Origin: Pseudobutyrivibrio ruminis | GTDB lineage: Bacteria > Bacillota > Clostridia > Lachnospirales > Lachnospiraceae | Assembly (NCBI GenBank): GCA_015057305.1 | Contig: SVES01000002.1 | Span: forward strand, 113,295-177,294 | Direction of reading: 5' to 3' | DNA length: 64,000 nt | Part shown: positions 36,833 to 46,751 of the stretch, one piece after another | Numbering within the stretch: the stretch's first letter is position 1 | Layout: the number at the start of each line of letters is the position of its first letter | The notes under the pieces: generated by a model | The model's database searches: none | What the model saw: the letters and a program-made list of their open reading frames with translations, nothing else | What the model was told of the DNA's origin: nothing | Program-made: the position numbers and the translations under genes

Positions 36833-38515
36833 ATGAAAAGAAGAAACAGGAGTAGCGATGCCAGTTTCTTAATGCAAGGTTCGATTCTTGCGATAGCTTC
36901 AATTATTAGTCGTATAGTGGGACTCATTTACAGAATCCCACTTACGGCTACTATTGGTAAGACTGGAAATGATTATTACGGTACCGCATACGAAATTTAC
37001 AACATTATATTACTAATTTCTTCGTACAGTATACCTCTTGCAGTTTCCAAATTAGTTTCTGCGAGAATAGCCAAAGGGCACGTCAAGGACGCAAACAAGG
37101 TTTTGCACGGCGCCCTTCTTTTTGCGTTTATAAGCGGTGGCATTGCTGCTATAGTAGTATACTTTGGCGCAGAGTTTTTTACAGGGGCATTGTTAAAAAC
37201 TCCATTATCAGCAATAGCTCTAAAGGTATTGGCGCCAACACTTCTTGTTGTAGCAATATTGGGAGTGTTTAGAGGATTTTTTCAAGGCCTAGGTACCATG
37301 ATTCCTAGCGCCATTTCCCAAATAGGAGAGCAGATAGTTAATGCTATTGTTTCTGTTGTTGCTGCTAATTTACTATTTAGCTATGGAAAAAAGGTTGGTG
37401 GCGTTCTTGGAGATGTAAAAGGATATTCGGCTGCCTTTGGCGCAGCTGGTGGTACCCTTGGAACCTCTACTGGAGCTGCCTTTGCCCTTATTTTTATTTT
37501 ATTTATATTTTTTGCATTCAAAAAAGTATTCAGCAGAATGTTGAAAAAGGATAAACATAAGCATACAGAAAGCTTTGGTGATATAATGCCAGTGCTTATT
37601 ATGACAATTATTCCTGTTTTATTAAGCACAACTGTTTATAATATTAGCTCTATTATTGATCAGGGAATATTTAAGAATATTGCGCTAGTGCAAGGCTATG
37701 ATAAAAATGTTATTAGTGAGTATTGGGGCGTTTTCACTGGACAATACAAGGTGCTTATTAATGTGCCCCTTGCAATAGCCTCATCAATGGCTGCATCCAC
37801 AGTTCCAAGCCTTACCGCGGCATTTAATTCTAATGACAAGCAATTAGTTAAAAAGCAAATCAATATGGCAAATCGCTTTGTTATGATAATTGCTTTTCCT
37901 TGTGCTGTAGGCCTAATGGTTTTGGCCTCTCCAATAATGGTTTTATTGTTTAATGATAGTGAAAGCTCCTCAGCTTTAATGCTAATTATTGGCGGTTGTT
38001 CAGTAATTTTTTATTCTTTGTCTACATTATCTAACGGTATCCTGCAGGGAATCGATAAGATGACAATACCTGTTAAGAATGCATTAGTGGCATTGGTTGC
38101 TCATATTATATTACTACTGGCTTTAATGGAAATTTTTAAATTACACATTTATGCTGTAATTATTGCAAATGCTTTTTATGCTCTTTTAATGTGCTTTTTA
38201 AATCAATCTGCTGTTTTACGATTTTCAGGTGCAACTATCGATATTAAAAAGGTAGTAGTAGCACCATTAGAAGCATCAGCTTTAATGGGTCTTGTAGTTT
38301 ATTTAATATATCACATGTTTGACGCATTACTTTCACTTGGTATGTCAGCAAAGGTATCAAACTTTTTTAGTTGTATTTTTGCAATTGTAATTGGAGTAAT
38401 AGTCTATTTTATCTCTTTACTTATTTTTAAGGGACTTGATGAAGAAGCATTACTCAAATTCCCTGGTGGGCGTACATTATGCCAAATTGCATATAATTTA
38501 CATTTGTTGAGGTAG
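36833..38515 (+). CDS. SpoVB/MurJ-like polysaccharide (lipid II) flippase family protein
   Basis: A 560-residue membrane protein with about 14 hydrophobic helices, belonging to the MOP exporter superfamily (SpoVB/YtgP/MurJ branch). The opening FLMQGSILAIASIISRIVGLIYRIPL is typical of SpoVB/YtgP proteins, which move lipid-linked wall or polysaccharide precursors across the membrane. Which lipid carrier is moved cannot be read. The C-terminal two helices and IFKGLDEEALLKFPGG match the family. It begins 7 bp after the DUF3048 gene, consistent with an envelope role. Confidence 0.9.
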   Translation: MKRRNRSSDASFLMQGSILAIASIISRIVGLIYRIPLTATIGKTGNDYYGTAYEIYNIILLISSYSIPLAVSKLVSARIAKGHVKDANKVLHGALLFAFISGGIAAIVVYFGAEFFTGALLKTPLSAIALKVLAPTLLVVAILGVFRGFFQGLGTMIPSAISQIGEQIVNAIVSVVAANLLFSYGKKVGGVLGDVKGYSAAFGAAGGTLGTSTGAAFALIFILFIFFAFKKVFSRMLKKDKHKHTESFGDIMPVLIMTIIPVLLSTTVYNISSIIDQGIFKNIALVQGYDKNVISEYWGVFTGQYKVLINVPLAIASSMAASTVPSLTAAFNSNDKQLVKKQINMANRFVMIIAFPCAVGLMVLASPIMVLLFNDSESSSALMLIIGGCSVIFYSLSTLSNGILQGIDKMTIPVKNALVALVAHIILLLALMEIFKLHIYAVIIANAFYALLMCFLNQSAVLRFSGATIDIKKVVVAPLEASALMGLVVYLIYHMFDALLSLGMSAKVSNFFSCIFAIVIGVIVYFISLLIFKGLDEEALLKFPGGRTLCQIAYNLHLLR

Positions 38516-38519
38516 TTCT

Positions 38520-39734
38520 ATGAGTACAGATGAAAAGCTTTATGACGTTTGTATAGTTGGAGCTGGATTTTCAGGACTTGTTCTTGCAATTAAACTTGCA
38601 AGGGCAGGTCTTTTGGTATGTTTAGTCGATTTAAATAGGATTGTAGGAAGAAGAATTCTTTCAACTGGCAATGGTAGATGTAATTTTACTAATAGCAGAA
38701 TGTCGGCTGATTACTTCTATAGCAACTATGATTTAGGTTTTATAAAGGACAATCACACAGAAATTCTTGATTTTTTTAAAGAGCTTGGTGTTTATTATAA
38801 GGATTTGGATGGTTATTTTTATCCAATTACAAATCAGGCAAAAACTATTAGGGAAGCACTAGAAAATGAAGTTAAGCGTTTAGATATACAGCTTTTTTTA
38901 GATAATAGGGTAACTGATATAAATAGGGAAGCTGATGCTTTCAAGATTACAACCAACAGAACCATCATAAAGGCAAGAAAAGTTTCTATTTCATGTGGAG
39001 GATTAGCGGCTGCAACCTTAGGTTCTTCCAAGCTTGGATATAAAATTGGTACCAAGTTTGGACTGAAAACAACAAAACTGGCACCTGCACTAGTTGGACT
39101 CACCTCCAAGGATATTTGTCTAAAGGAGCTTGCTGGTGTTAGAGCTGGTGGCAAAGTTACCTATAAAAATTATTCCTGTGAAGGTGAAATTCAGTTTAAT
39201 AAGGATGGTATTTCTGGTTATCCTGTTATGTGTATCAGCCGTTACATTGGTTTAGATGAACTGGATAAAAAATTATCACAAATACAAATTGATTTTGTAC
39301 CATTTCTTAACGAACAAGAGCTAGAAACAGATATCAAAAAGCGTTTTGAACACAATGAGTTTAATGTGCTAGAGGCTTTGTTAGGTCTATGTAATGAAAA
39401 AGCAATCGAACAGGTAGTGAGCTACTCCAGAATCTATAGTGATACAAATGTATCTAAGCTTGATAATCAGGATATTGATAATCTGGTTTATAATTTCAAA
39501 AACTTTGGTATTTCTATTACTGGTACCAAGGGCTTTGACCATGCTCAGGTTACAGCTGGTGGAATCGATTTAAATGATATCAATATAGATACAATGGAAG
39601 CACATAATACTACTGGATTATATTTTACTGGAGAAGTATTAGATGTTGATGGTATATGCGGTGGATACAATTTATCCTGGGCATTTACATCAGCACAGCT
39701 TGCAGCAAACCATATAATTAAGGTGTTAGAATGA
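38520..39734 (+). CDS. NAD(P)/FAD-dependent oxidoreductase, HI0933/BaiN family
   Basis: A 404-residue flavoprotein. The N-terminal dinucleotide fold GAGFSGLVLAIKLA (residues 14-27) binds FAD. NGRCNFTN (near 57-64), SCGGLAAATLGSSKLGYKIG and the C-terminal GEVLDVDGICGGYNLSWAFTSA segment are marks of the HI0933 family. BaiN of bile-acid 7-dehydroxylating Clostridia belongs here, but most members are housekeeping proteins of unknown substrate, and no other bai gene is present. It overlaps the next flavoprotein gene by 4 nt. Confidence 0.92.
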   Translation: MSTDEKLYDVCIVGAGFSGLVLAIKLARAGLLVCLVDLNRIVGRRILSTGNGRCNFTNSRMSADYFYSNYDLGFIKDNHTEILDFFKELGVYYKDLDGYFYPITNQAKTIREALENEVKRLDIQLFLDNRVTDINREADAFKITTNRTIIKARKVSISCGGLAAATLGSSKLGYKIGTKFGLKTTKLAPALVGLTSKDICLKELAGVRAGGKVTYKNYSCEGEIQFNKDGISGYPVMCISRYIGLDELDKKLSQIQIDFVPFLNEQELETDIKKRFEHNEFNVLEALLGLCNEKAIEQVVSYSRIYSDTNVSKLDNQDIDNLVYNFKNFGISITGTKGFDHAQVTAGGIDLNDINIDTMEAHNTTGLYFTGEVLDVDGICGGYNLSWAFTSAQLAANHIIKVLE

Positions 39735-41317
39735 TAAGAATTGATCAGGTGAAAACTGAATATACAGCAAATGAAGAAGCATTACTTCAAGCTGTTTGTA
39801 AAAAACTTAAAATAGAAAAAAAGGCCATTAAAGATTTTTATATACTAAAGAAATCTATTGATGCCCGTAAAAAGCCTCTTATATACTTCGTATATACGAT
39901 AATTGTAACTTTATCTAATTCTGACGAGAACAAGGTTTTAGCTAGGGCGAAGAAGGATAATAATATTAATAAATATAAAAATGAAGTTTACAAGGTTCCA
40001 ACAATTAACACTCCATCAAAGGATAGGCCTCTTATTATTGGTGCAGGTCCTGCAGGTCTTTTTGCTGCATATATTTTGGCTTTAAACCATCTTAATCCTA
40101 TTATATTTGAGCGTGGAAAAAAGGTGGATGAGAGAACCCATGACATTCTTAAGTTTTGGGAGACAGGAATTCTCGACACAGCCTCTAATGTTCAATTTGG
40201 AGAAGGTGGGGCAGGGACATTTTCAGATGGCAAGCTAAACACTCTTGTAAACGACAAGGTTGGCCGTAACAAATTTGTTCTTGAAACCTTTGTAAAATTT
40301 GGAGCTCCAAGTAATATTCTTTATGATTATAAGCCTCATATTGGTACTGACATTTTAAAACTTGTTATTTCAAATATGAGGAATGAAATAATTAATCTTG
40401 GTGGCGAGTTTAAGTTTAATACCAAGGTTGATGAATTGATTATTCAAGAAGGTAAAATTGCTGGAGTAAAAGCAGCTGGAAACACCTTTAATAGCTCAAA
40501 TGTTATACTTGCTATTGGACATAGCGCTAGAGATACCTTTTCCTTGTTATCAAATCAAGGTATTAGCATGGAAGCAAAGGATTTTGCTGTTGGATTTAGA
40601 ATAGAACATCCCCAGGAAATGATTTCAAAAGTGATGTATGCAAATGCATATAAGGATTTGGAGCCAGCACCATACAAATTGGCAGCAAATCTTCCTAATC
40701 ACCGAGGTGTATATTCCTTTTGTATGTGTCCAGGAGGTTTTGTAGTAAATTCATCCTCTGAAGAAAACCGACTGGTTGTTAATGGCATGAGTTATTCCAA
40801 GCGTGATAGCAATAATGCCAATAGCGCTATAGTTGTCTCGGTAGGAGAGAGAGAATTTGATAAATCCAATCCATTAGCAGGTGTTGAATATCAGCGAAGA
40901 ATTGAGGAAATGGCCTTTAACCTTTGTAAGGGAAAAATACCTCAGCAGCTTTTGGGTGATTTCAAAGCTAAGAAACTTAGCAGCTCTTATGGAGAATTCA
41001 CATCAGAAACAAAGGGCCTAACTGCTTTTGGAATGTTATCTGATATATTTTCTCAAGATATTACTCAGTCTTTTATTGACGGAATGGGTATCTTTGGGAC
41101 TAAAATAAAAGGGTTCGATAGAGATGATGCAATCCTTTCAGGCATTGAAAGCAGAACCTCATCTCCAGTTCGAATTAATAGAAATGAACTATTTCAATCA
41201 AATATCTCAGGACTTTATCCTTGTGGTGAAGGCGCTGGCTATGCTGGCGGAATCACATCAGCTGCAATGGATGGGATGAAGGTGGCTGAGGCTTTGATTG
41301 CAAATTCAAATATTTAG
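39731..41317 (+). CDS. FAD-dependent dehydrogenase (COG2509 family)
   Basis: A 528-residue flavoprotein with a ferredoxin-like N-terminal domain (about 1-95), then the FAD-binding GAGPAGLFAAYILA (about 99-112). The family motifs FGEGGAGTFSDGKLNTLVND and FCMCPGGFVVNSSSE follow, and the tail is PCGEGAGYAGGITSAAMDGM. These proteins are widespread in Firmicutes and are annotated as uncharacterised dehydrogenases; the substrate is unknown. It is translationally coupled to the preceding HI0933-type gene, and mutS follows after 18 bp. Confidence 0.92.
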   Translation: MIRIDQVKTEYTANEEALLQAVCKKLKIEKKAIKDFYILKKSIDARKKPLIYFVYTIIVTLSNSDENKVLARAKKDNNINKYKNEVYKVPTINTPSKDRPLIIGAGPAGLFAAYILALNHLNPIIFERGKKVDERTHDILKFWETGILDTASNVQFGEGGAGTFSDGKLNTLVNDKVGRNKFVLETFVKFGAPSNILYDYKPHIGTDILKLVISNMRNEIINLGGEFKFNTKVDELIIQEGKIAGVKAAGNTFNSSNVILAIGHSARDTFSLLSNQGISMEAKDFAVGFRIEHPQEMISKVMYANAYKDLEPAPYKLAANLPNHRGVYSFCMCPGGFVVNSSSEENRLVVNGMSYSKRDSNNANSAIVVSVGEREFDKSNPLAGVEYQRRIEEMAFNLCKGKIPQQLLGDFKAKKLSSSYGEFTSETKGLTAFGMLSDIFSQDITQSFIDGMGIFGTKIKGFDRDDAILSGIESRTSSPVRINRNELFQSNISGLYPCGEGAGYAGGITSAAMDGMKVAEALIANSNI

Positions 41318-41335
41318 AATAGGTAGGAAGAATAC

Positions 41336-43951
41336 GTGGCTGAATACACTCCAATGATGCAGGAGTATCTAAAAACTAAAGCTGAATATAAAGATTGTAT
41401 CTTATTTTATCGCCTAGGCGATTTTTACGAGATGTTTTTTGATGATGCAAATACTGCTTCCAGAGAACTAGAGCTTACCTTGACTGGTAAATCCTGTGGG
41501 GCAGACGAAAAGGCGCCAATGTGTGGTGTCCCTTTTCACGCAGCAGATAATTATATTAATCGATTGGTTGCCAGAGGCTATAAGGTTGCAATCTGTGAGC
41601 AGGTAGAGGATCCAAAAGAAGCAAAGGGGCTAGTAAAACGTGAGGTAATTCGTGTTGTTACACCTGGTACCAATATTGATCAGTTGGCACTTGAAGAAGG
41701 CAGCAATAACTATATTATGTCTTTGGTGTATAATCGTGGCATTTTTGGCATATCTGCATGTGACGTTTCCACTGCAGATTTTTACCTTACAGAAGTTGAT
41801 TCAACAAGAAAGCTGGTTGATGAGCTATATAGATTTAATCCTGCTGAAATAATTTATAATAAGTCTATTTATGAATCTGGCATAGATATTACAGATTTGG
41901 CTGAAAAGCTTAATTGCACCTTAACACAATTAGATGAATCATATTTTGATGACACACTTAGCACAAGAGAGCTCTTAAATCATTTTAAAGCACATTCCTT
42001 AGAAGGGCTTGGACTCATTGATTTTGCTATAGGTAAAATAAGTGCTGGTTCTTTACTGATTTACCTTAAGGAAACACAAAAATCCGGGCTTACCCACCTA
42101 ACTCACATAACTCCATATACTGATGGCAAGTTTATGCTTATTGATAGCTCCACCAGACGTAATCTTGAGCTTACTGAGACTATGCGTGATAAGCAAAAAC
42201 GAGGTTCCTTGCTTTGGGTATTAGATAAAACCAAAACCGCTATGGGTGCCAGACAGCTTAAAAGCTTCATAGAACAGCCACTTGTTTCTGTAAATGAGAT
42301 TATCAAGCGACAGGATGCTATAGAAGAAATAAACGGAGCTTTAATCGATAGAGAAGAACTTAGAGAGTATTTATCCTCAGTTTATGATTTAGAGCGATTA
42401 ATTACAAAAATCACATATCAATCTGCAAATCCTAGAGATTTAATTGCCTTCAAGCAATCTATTGGTATGCTTTCCCCTATAAAGTCCCTTCTTTCTGGCT
42501 TTCATTCTAGTCTTATTAGTGAGCTGGATGCAAATATCGATGCCATGAAGGATTTATATGAACTGATTGATTCAGCAATTATGGAGGAGCCTCCAATATC
42601 TTCTAGAGATGGGGATATTATCAAAACAGGCTACAATGAAGAGGTTGATAGACTTCGAAGTGCCAAAATAGACGGTAAAGAATGGCTAGCAAATTTGGAA
42701 GCCAGTGAGCGTGAGAAAACAGGCATAAAAAATCTTAAGATTAAGTTTAACAAGGTTTTTGGCTTTTACCTTGAGGTAACAAATTCCTACAAGGATTTAG
42801 TTCCTGATTATTATGTTAGAAAGCAGACTTTAGCTAATGCTGAACGATATTATACACCAGAACTAAAGGAGCTTGAGGATAGTATTTTAGGCGCAGAAGA
42901 CAGATTAAATACCATAGAATATGAGTTTTTTAAATCAGTTAGAGATACAATTGCTGGTGAGGTTGATAGAATTCAAATTAGCGCAAAGGCTATTGCGGTT
43001 CTTGATGCAATCATTTCCCTTGCGATTGTTGCCGAAAAGAATCATTATGTAAGACCAACCATTAACAATCGCGGTGTTATCGATATAAAGGAAGGTAGAC
43101 ACCCTGTTGTGGAACAAATGATTAATGCTGATCAATTTATTTCAAATGATTGCTATCTTGATTTAGATTCCAATACAATTGCCATAATCACCGGTCCTAA
43201 TATGGCAGGTAAATCTACCTATATGCGTCAAGTAGCACTTATCGTTTTAATGGCTCAGATTGGAAGCTTTGTTCCAGCAAGCTATGCAGAAATAGGAGTT
43301 GTAGATAGAATCTTTACAAGAGTGGGCGCATCAGATGATTTGTCTACTGGTCAATCTACATTTATGGTAGAGATGAATGAGGTGGCAAATATTTTACATA
43401 ATGCAACCTCCAAATCACTTTTAATTCTCGACGAAATAGGTCGTGGTACATCTACCTATGACGGTCTATCTATTGCATGGGCAGTAGTTGAGCACGTGGC
43501 GTATAACATTGGTGCCAAAACCTTATTTGCCACACATTATCACGAGCTTACAGAATTAGAAGGACAGTTAAAGGGAGTTCATAATTATTGCATTGCAGTT
43601 CAGGAATTAGGGGAGGATATAATCTTCCTTAGAAAAATTATTCCTGGAGGTGCAGATCAAAGCTACGGTATACAGGTGGCCAGACTGGCAGGTCTACCTG
43701 AGGAGGTGCTGTCTCGAGCTAGAACAATTGTTAATTCTCTCAATGAAAATGATATTAACGCTGTTTCTGAAAAGATAGCCATGAGACAGGAAATGGAAGA
43801 AAAGCTTCAAGCTTTTAATGGCATTTCAGTTTCAGATGCTGATATGTCAATTATTGAAGATTTAAAGAAGCTTGATATTACAAAGATTACACCTCTTGAA
43901 GCTATGAATTTATTGTTTGAATTTCATAATAAGGTGACGAATAATGAGTAA
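41336..43951 (+). CDS. mutS: DNA mismatch repair protein MutS
   Basis: MutS recognises mismatches and small loops and recruits MutL. The 871-residue protein has the mismatch-binding domain with FYEMFFDDA (the Phe that wedges beside the mismatch), connector and lever domains, and Walker A GPNMAGKST (620-628). It also has STFMVEMNEVANIL, Walker B LILDEIGRGTSTYDG, and a C-terminal helix-turn-helix dimer region. The start is GTG, preceded by TAGGAAG. Its last codons overlap the mutL start by 8 nt, giving translational coupling. Confidence 0.98.
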   Translation: MAEYTPMMQEYLKTKAEYKDCILFYRLGDFYEMFFDDANTASRELELTLTGKSCGADEKAPMCGVPFHAADNYINRLVARGYKVAICEQVEDPKEAKGLVKREVIRVVTPGTNIDQLALEEGSNNYIMSLVYNRGIFGISACDVSTADFYLTEVDSTRKLVDELYRFNPAEIIYNKSIYESGIDITDLAEKLNCTLTQLDESYFDDTLSTRELLNHFKAHSLEGLGLIDFAIGKISAGSLLIYLKETQKSGLTHLTHITPYTDGKFMLIDSSTRRNLELTETMRDKQKRGSLLWVLDKTKTAMGARQLKSFIEQPLVSVNEIIKRQDAIEEINGALIDREELREYLSSVYDLERLITKITYQSANPRDLIAFKQSIGMLSPIKSLLSGFHSSLISELDANIDAMKDLYELIDSAIMEEPPISSRDGDIIKTGYNEEVDRLRSAKIDGKEWLANLEASEREKTGIKNLKIKFNKVFGFYLEVTNSYKDLVPDYYVRKQTLANAERYYTPELKELEDSILGAEDRLNTIEYEFFKSVRDTIAGEVDRIQISAKAIAVLDAIISLAIVAEKNHYVRPTINNRGVIDIKEGRHPVVEQMINADQFISNDCYLDLDSNTIAIITGPNMAGKSTYMRQVALIVLMAQIGSFVPASYAEIGVVDRIFTRVGASDDLSTGQSTFMVEMNEVANILHNATSKSLLILDEIGRGTSTYDGLSIAWAVVEHVAYNIGAKTLFATHYHELTELEGQLKGVHNYCIAVQELGEDIIFLRKIIPGGADQSYGIQVARLAGLPEEVLSRARTIVNSLNENDINAVSEKIAMRQEMEEKLQAFNGISVSDADMSIIEDLKKLDITKITPLEAMNLLFEFHNKVTNNE

Positions 43952-45812
43952 AATTAATCTACTTAGCCAGGAAACTATTGACAAAATTGCTGCTGGAGAG
44001 GTTGTTGAAAGACCAGCTTCTGTGGCGAAGGAATTAATCGAAAACAGCATTGATGCTGGTGCTACAGCAATTTCTGTGGAGATAAAAGGCGGTGGTATTG
44101 AGTATCTACGTATTACTGACAATGGCACAGGAATAGATAAGGATCAGATTCAAATTGCGTTTTTGCGTCATTCTACCAGCAAAATCCAGAATGCAGATGA
44201 TTTGGCAAACGTAAGGTCCTTAGGCTTTAGAGGAGAAGCTCTTTCTAGTATTTCAGCTGTTTCAAAGGTGGAGCTTATTACAAAAACCAAGGATTCCTTA
44301 CTAGGCTCAAGCTACATTATTGAGGGAGCAAAGGAGATTTCCTTTACAGATGTAGGCGCTCCAAATGGAACAACTTTCATCATAAGGCAGCTTTTTTATA
44401 ACACACCTGCTAGAAAAAAATTTTTGAAATCTGAAAGCACCGAAGGTAGCTATGTTTTTGATGTGGTGGAGCATCTTGCTTTATCTCATCCAGAGATTTC
44501 CTTTAAATTTCTGTTAAATGGCAAGGAAAAACTTATTACTTCAGGTAATGGTGTGCTTTCCGACACTATATATCAACTTTTTGGAAGACAAATTGCCTCA
44601 AATGTTTTAGATATTAATTATAAGGATGATAAATGTGAAATATCTGGTTTTATTGGCCAATCGGTTATAGCTAGAGGCAATCGTGCATTTGAGCATTTTT
44701 TTGTTAATAATAGATATATAAAAAGTAATAATTTGTCCAGAGCATGCGAAGAAGGCTACTATGGTTTTTTAATGGGGCATCAGTATCCATTTTTTGTCAT
44801 CAATATTAATTTCAATAATGCTGCAGTGGATGTAAATGTACATCCTACAAAGCAGGAAGTTAGATTTGAGGACGAGGCGACAATTCTAGAGATTCTTACT
44901 AAGATTATTAATAATAGATTAAGAAATCGAGAGGATGTTATTGAGGCTCAGGTTGAGGAAGCAAAAAATACGGTTAAGCCTTTTTCATTGGAAACCTTTG
45001 AGACAAGCTTTGTACCTTCATCCGAGGATACAAACACTAATATCAATACTAAGCCTATTGAGATAACTCCTCCTGTAAAGCTACCAGAACCTTTTGAAAA
45101 AGACCGACTTGAACAAATCAAGGAAAAGGTTACTGCTCAGATCAGACAGGATACTCCTTATGAAAAGAAATTTGCCGAAAAAAATAGAGGCGGAGAGAAG
45201 TATGAGCAAATAAGTTTTCTTGAAAAAGAAGCAGTTAAGGAGCATAAAATTATTGGACAGGTTTTTGATACTTATTGGATTGTAGAATATGACAAAAACA
45301 TGTACATAATCGATCAGCATGCAGCTCACGAAAAGGTTTTGTTTGAAAAAACTATGGCAAGAATAAAAAATAATCAGATGACATCTCAGTTAGTTAGTCC
45401 ACCTATTATTATTTCACTTGCACCACAGGATGTTTTGTTGTTTGAGACTCACCATGAGGCATTTGAAAGAATTGGATTTCAAATTGAATCTTTCGGTGGA
45501 AATGAGCTTGCTATAAATGGTGTGCCAGGCAATATGCTAAACCTTGACTCAAAGGATTTATTTATGGAAATTTTAGCAGATTGCAATAATTACAAAGCAT
45601 CAGACTCCTTTGATTTAATTGTTGAACGAGTTGCTTCTATGTCTTGTAAGGCTGCAGTTAAGGGAAATAATAAATTATCTATTCCTGAGATAAAGGCTTT
45701 AATTGATGATTTGCTTAGTTTAGATAATCCATATCATTGTCCACACGGCAGACCAACCATGATATCTTTTTCTGAGTATGAGCTTGCCAAGAAATTTAAA
45801 AGGATTGTTTAA
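43944..45812 (+). CDS. mutL: DNA mismatch repair protein MutL
   Basis: MutL couples mismatch recognition to strand removal. The 622-residue protein has the GHKL ATPase core (ENSIDAGA, DNGTGID, SLGFRGEALSSI) and a poorly conserved linker (about 335-430). The C-terminal dimer domain contains the endonuclease motif DQHAAHEKVLFE (457-468). This is the metal-dependent nicking site of MutL proteins from bacteria without MutH, so nick-directed repair is expected. The final PHGRPT segment is present. The stop TAA shares one base with the miaA start (TAATG). Confidence 0.97.
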   Translation: MSKINLLSQETIDKIAAGEVVERPASVAKELIENSIDAGATAISVEIKGGGIEYLRITDNGTGIDKDQIQIAFLRHSTSKIQNADDLANVRSLGFRGEALSSISAVSKVELITKTKDSLLGSSYIIEGAKEISFTDVGAPNGTTFIIRQLFYNTPARKKFLKSESTEGSYVFDVVEHLALSHPEISFKFLLNGKEKLITSGNGVLSDTIYQLFGRQIASNVLDINYKDDKCEISGFIGQSVIARGNRAFEHFFVNNRYIKSNNLSRACEEGYYGFLMGHQYPFFVININFNNAAVDVNVHPTKQEVRFEDEATILEILTKIINNRLRNREDVIEAQVEEAKNTVKPFSLETFETSFVPSSEDTNTNINTKPIEITPPVKLPEPFEKDRLEQIKEKVTAQIRQDTPYEKKFAEKNRGGEKYEQISFLEKEAVKEHKIIGQVFDTYWIVEYDKNMYIIDQHAAHEKVLFEKTMARIKNNQMTSQLVSPPIIISLAPQDVLLFETHHEAFERIGFQIESFGGNELAINGVPGNMLNLDSKDLFMEILADCNNYKASDSFDLIVERVASMSCKAAVKGNNKLSIPEIKALIDDLLSLDNPYHCPHGRPTMISFSEYELAKKFKRIV

Positions 45813-46750
45813 TGAAAAATTTAGTTATTTTAACTGGTCCAACAGCTGTTGGTAAAACATCATTGTCAATTAATCTCGCCAAAGCAATAAATGGCGAGAT
45901 TATTTCTGCTGACTCAATGCAGGTTTATAAAGGCATGGATATAGGTACTGCAAAAATTACTACAGAAGAAATGTGTGGAATTCCCCATCATCTGATAGAT
46001 GTAATTGAACCCACAGAAGATTTCCATGTAGTAAAATTTAAAGAGCTTGTACAAGAGGCTTTGGATAAAATTTATGCTAAAGGGAAAATACCTATTATCT
46101 GTGGCGGTACAGGCTTCTATATTCAAGCAATATTGTATGACATTGATTTTGATGAAAATGAGATTGATGCTGAATATAGAAAGAAATTAGAGACCTTTGC
46201 TGATGAATGTGGGAACGAAGCCTTGCATGATAAATTAAAAGAAGTAGATATTGAATCTGCAAATTCAATTCCTGCTGCTAACAGAAAACGAGTTATAAGA
46301 GCTTTAGAGTATTATCACCAAACTGGAGAGAAGTTTTCATTGCACAATGCAACACAAAGAGAGAAAACTAGTCCCTATTCCTTTGCATATTTTGTACTAA
46401 ATGATGATAGACAGTTGTTGTATAATCGCATAGATAAAAGAGTTGATTTAATGATGGAAAATGGCCTTTTAGATGAGGTTAAATCATTGATAGAAGCAGG
46501 TGCAAAAAGGGGAATGACTTCTATGGACGGCATTGGCTACAAGGAGATTTTAGATTACATTGAAGGCACTATGACCTTGGAGGCTTCTGTTGAATTAATA
46601 AAAAAGAAATCTAGAAATTATGCTAAGAGACAACTTACATGGTTTCGAAGAGAAAAGGATGTAACATGGATAGACAAAACAATCTACAAGTCAACTGAGG
46701 CTCAGCTAAATTACATCCTGAGTGTTTTACAAGAGAAAGGAATTATATAA
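45812..46750 (+). CDS. miaA: tRNA dimethylallyltransferase
   Basis: MiaA adds a dimethylallyl group to A37 of tRNAs reading UNN codons, the first step to ms2i6A. The 312-residue protein has the P-loop GPTAVGKTSLS (8-18), SADSMQVYKGMDIGTAK with the catalytic Asp, PHHLIDV, GGTGFYIQA, and the C-terminal RNYAKRQLTWFRRE signature. Length is normal. The mutS-mutL-miaA order is common in Firmicutes. Confidence 0.97.
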   Translation: MKNLVILTGPTAVGKTSLSINLAKAINGEIISADSMQVYKGMDIGTAKITTEEMCGIPHHLIDVIEPTEDFHVVKFKELVQEALDKIYAKGKIPIICGGTGFYIQAILYDIDFDENEIDAEYRKKLETFADECGNEALHDKLKEVDIESANSIPAANRKRVIRALEYYHQTGEKFSLHNATQREKTSPYSFAYFVLNDDRQLLYNRIDKRVDLMMENGLLDEVKSLIEAGAKRGMTSMDGIGYKEILDYIEGTMTLEASVELIKKKSRNYAKRQLTWFRREKDVTWIDKTIYKSTEAQLNYILSVLQEKGII

Positions 46751-46751
46751 A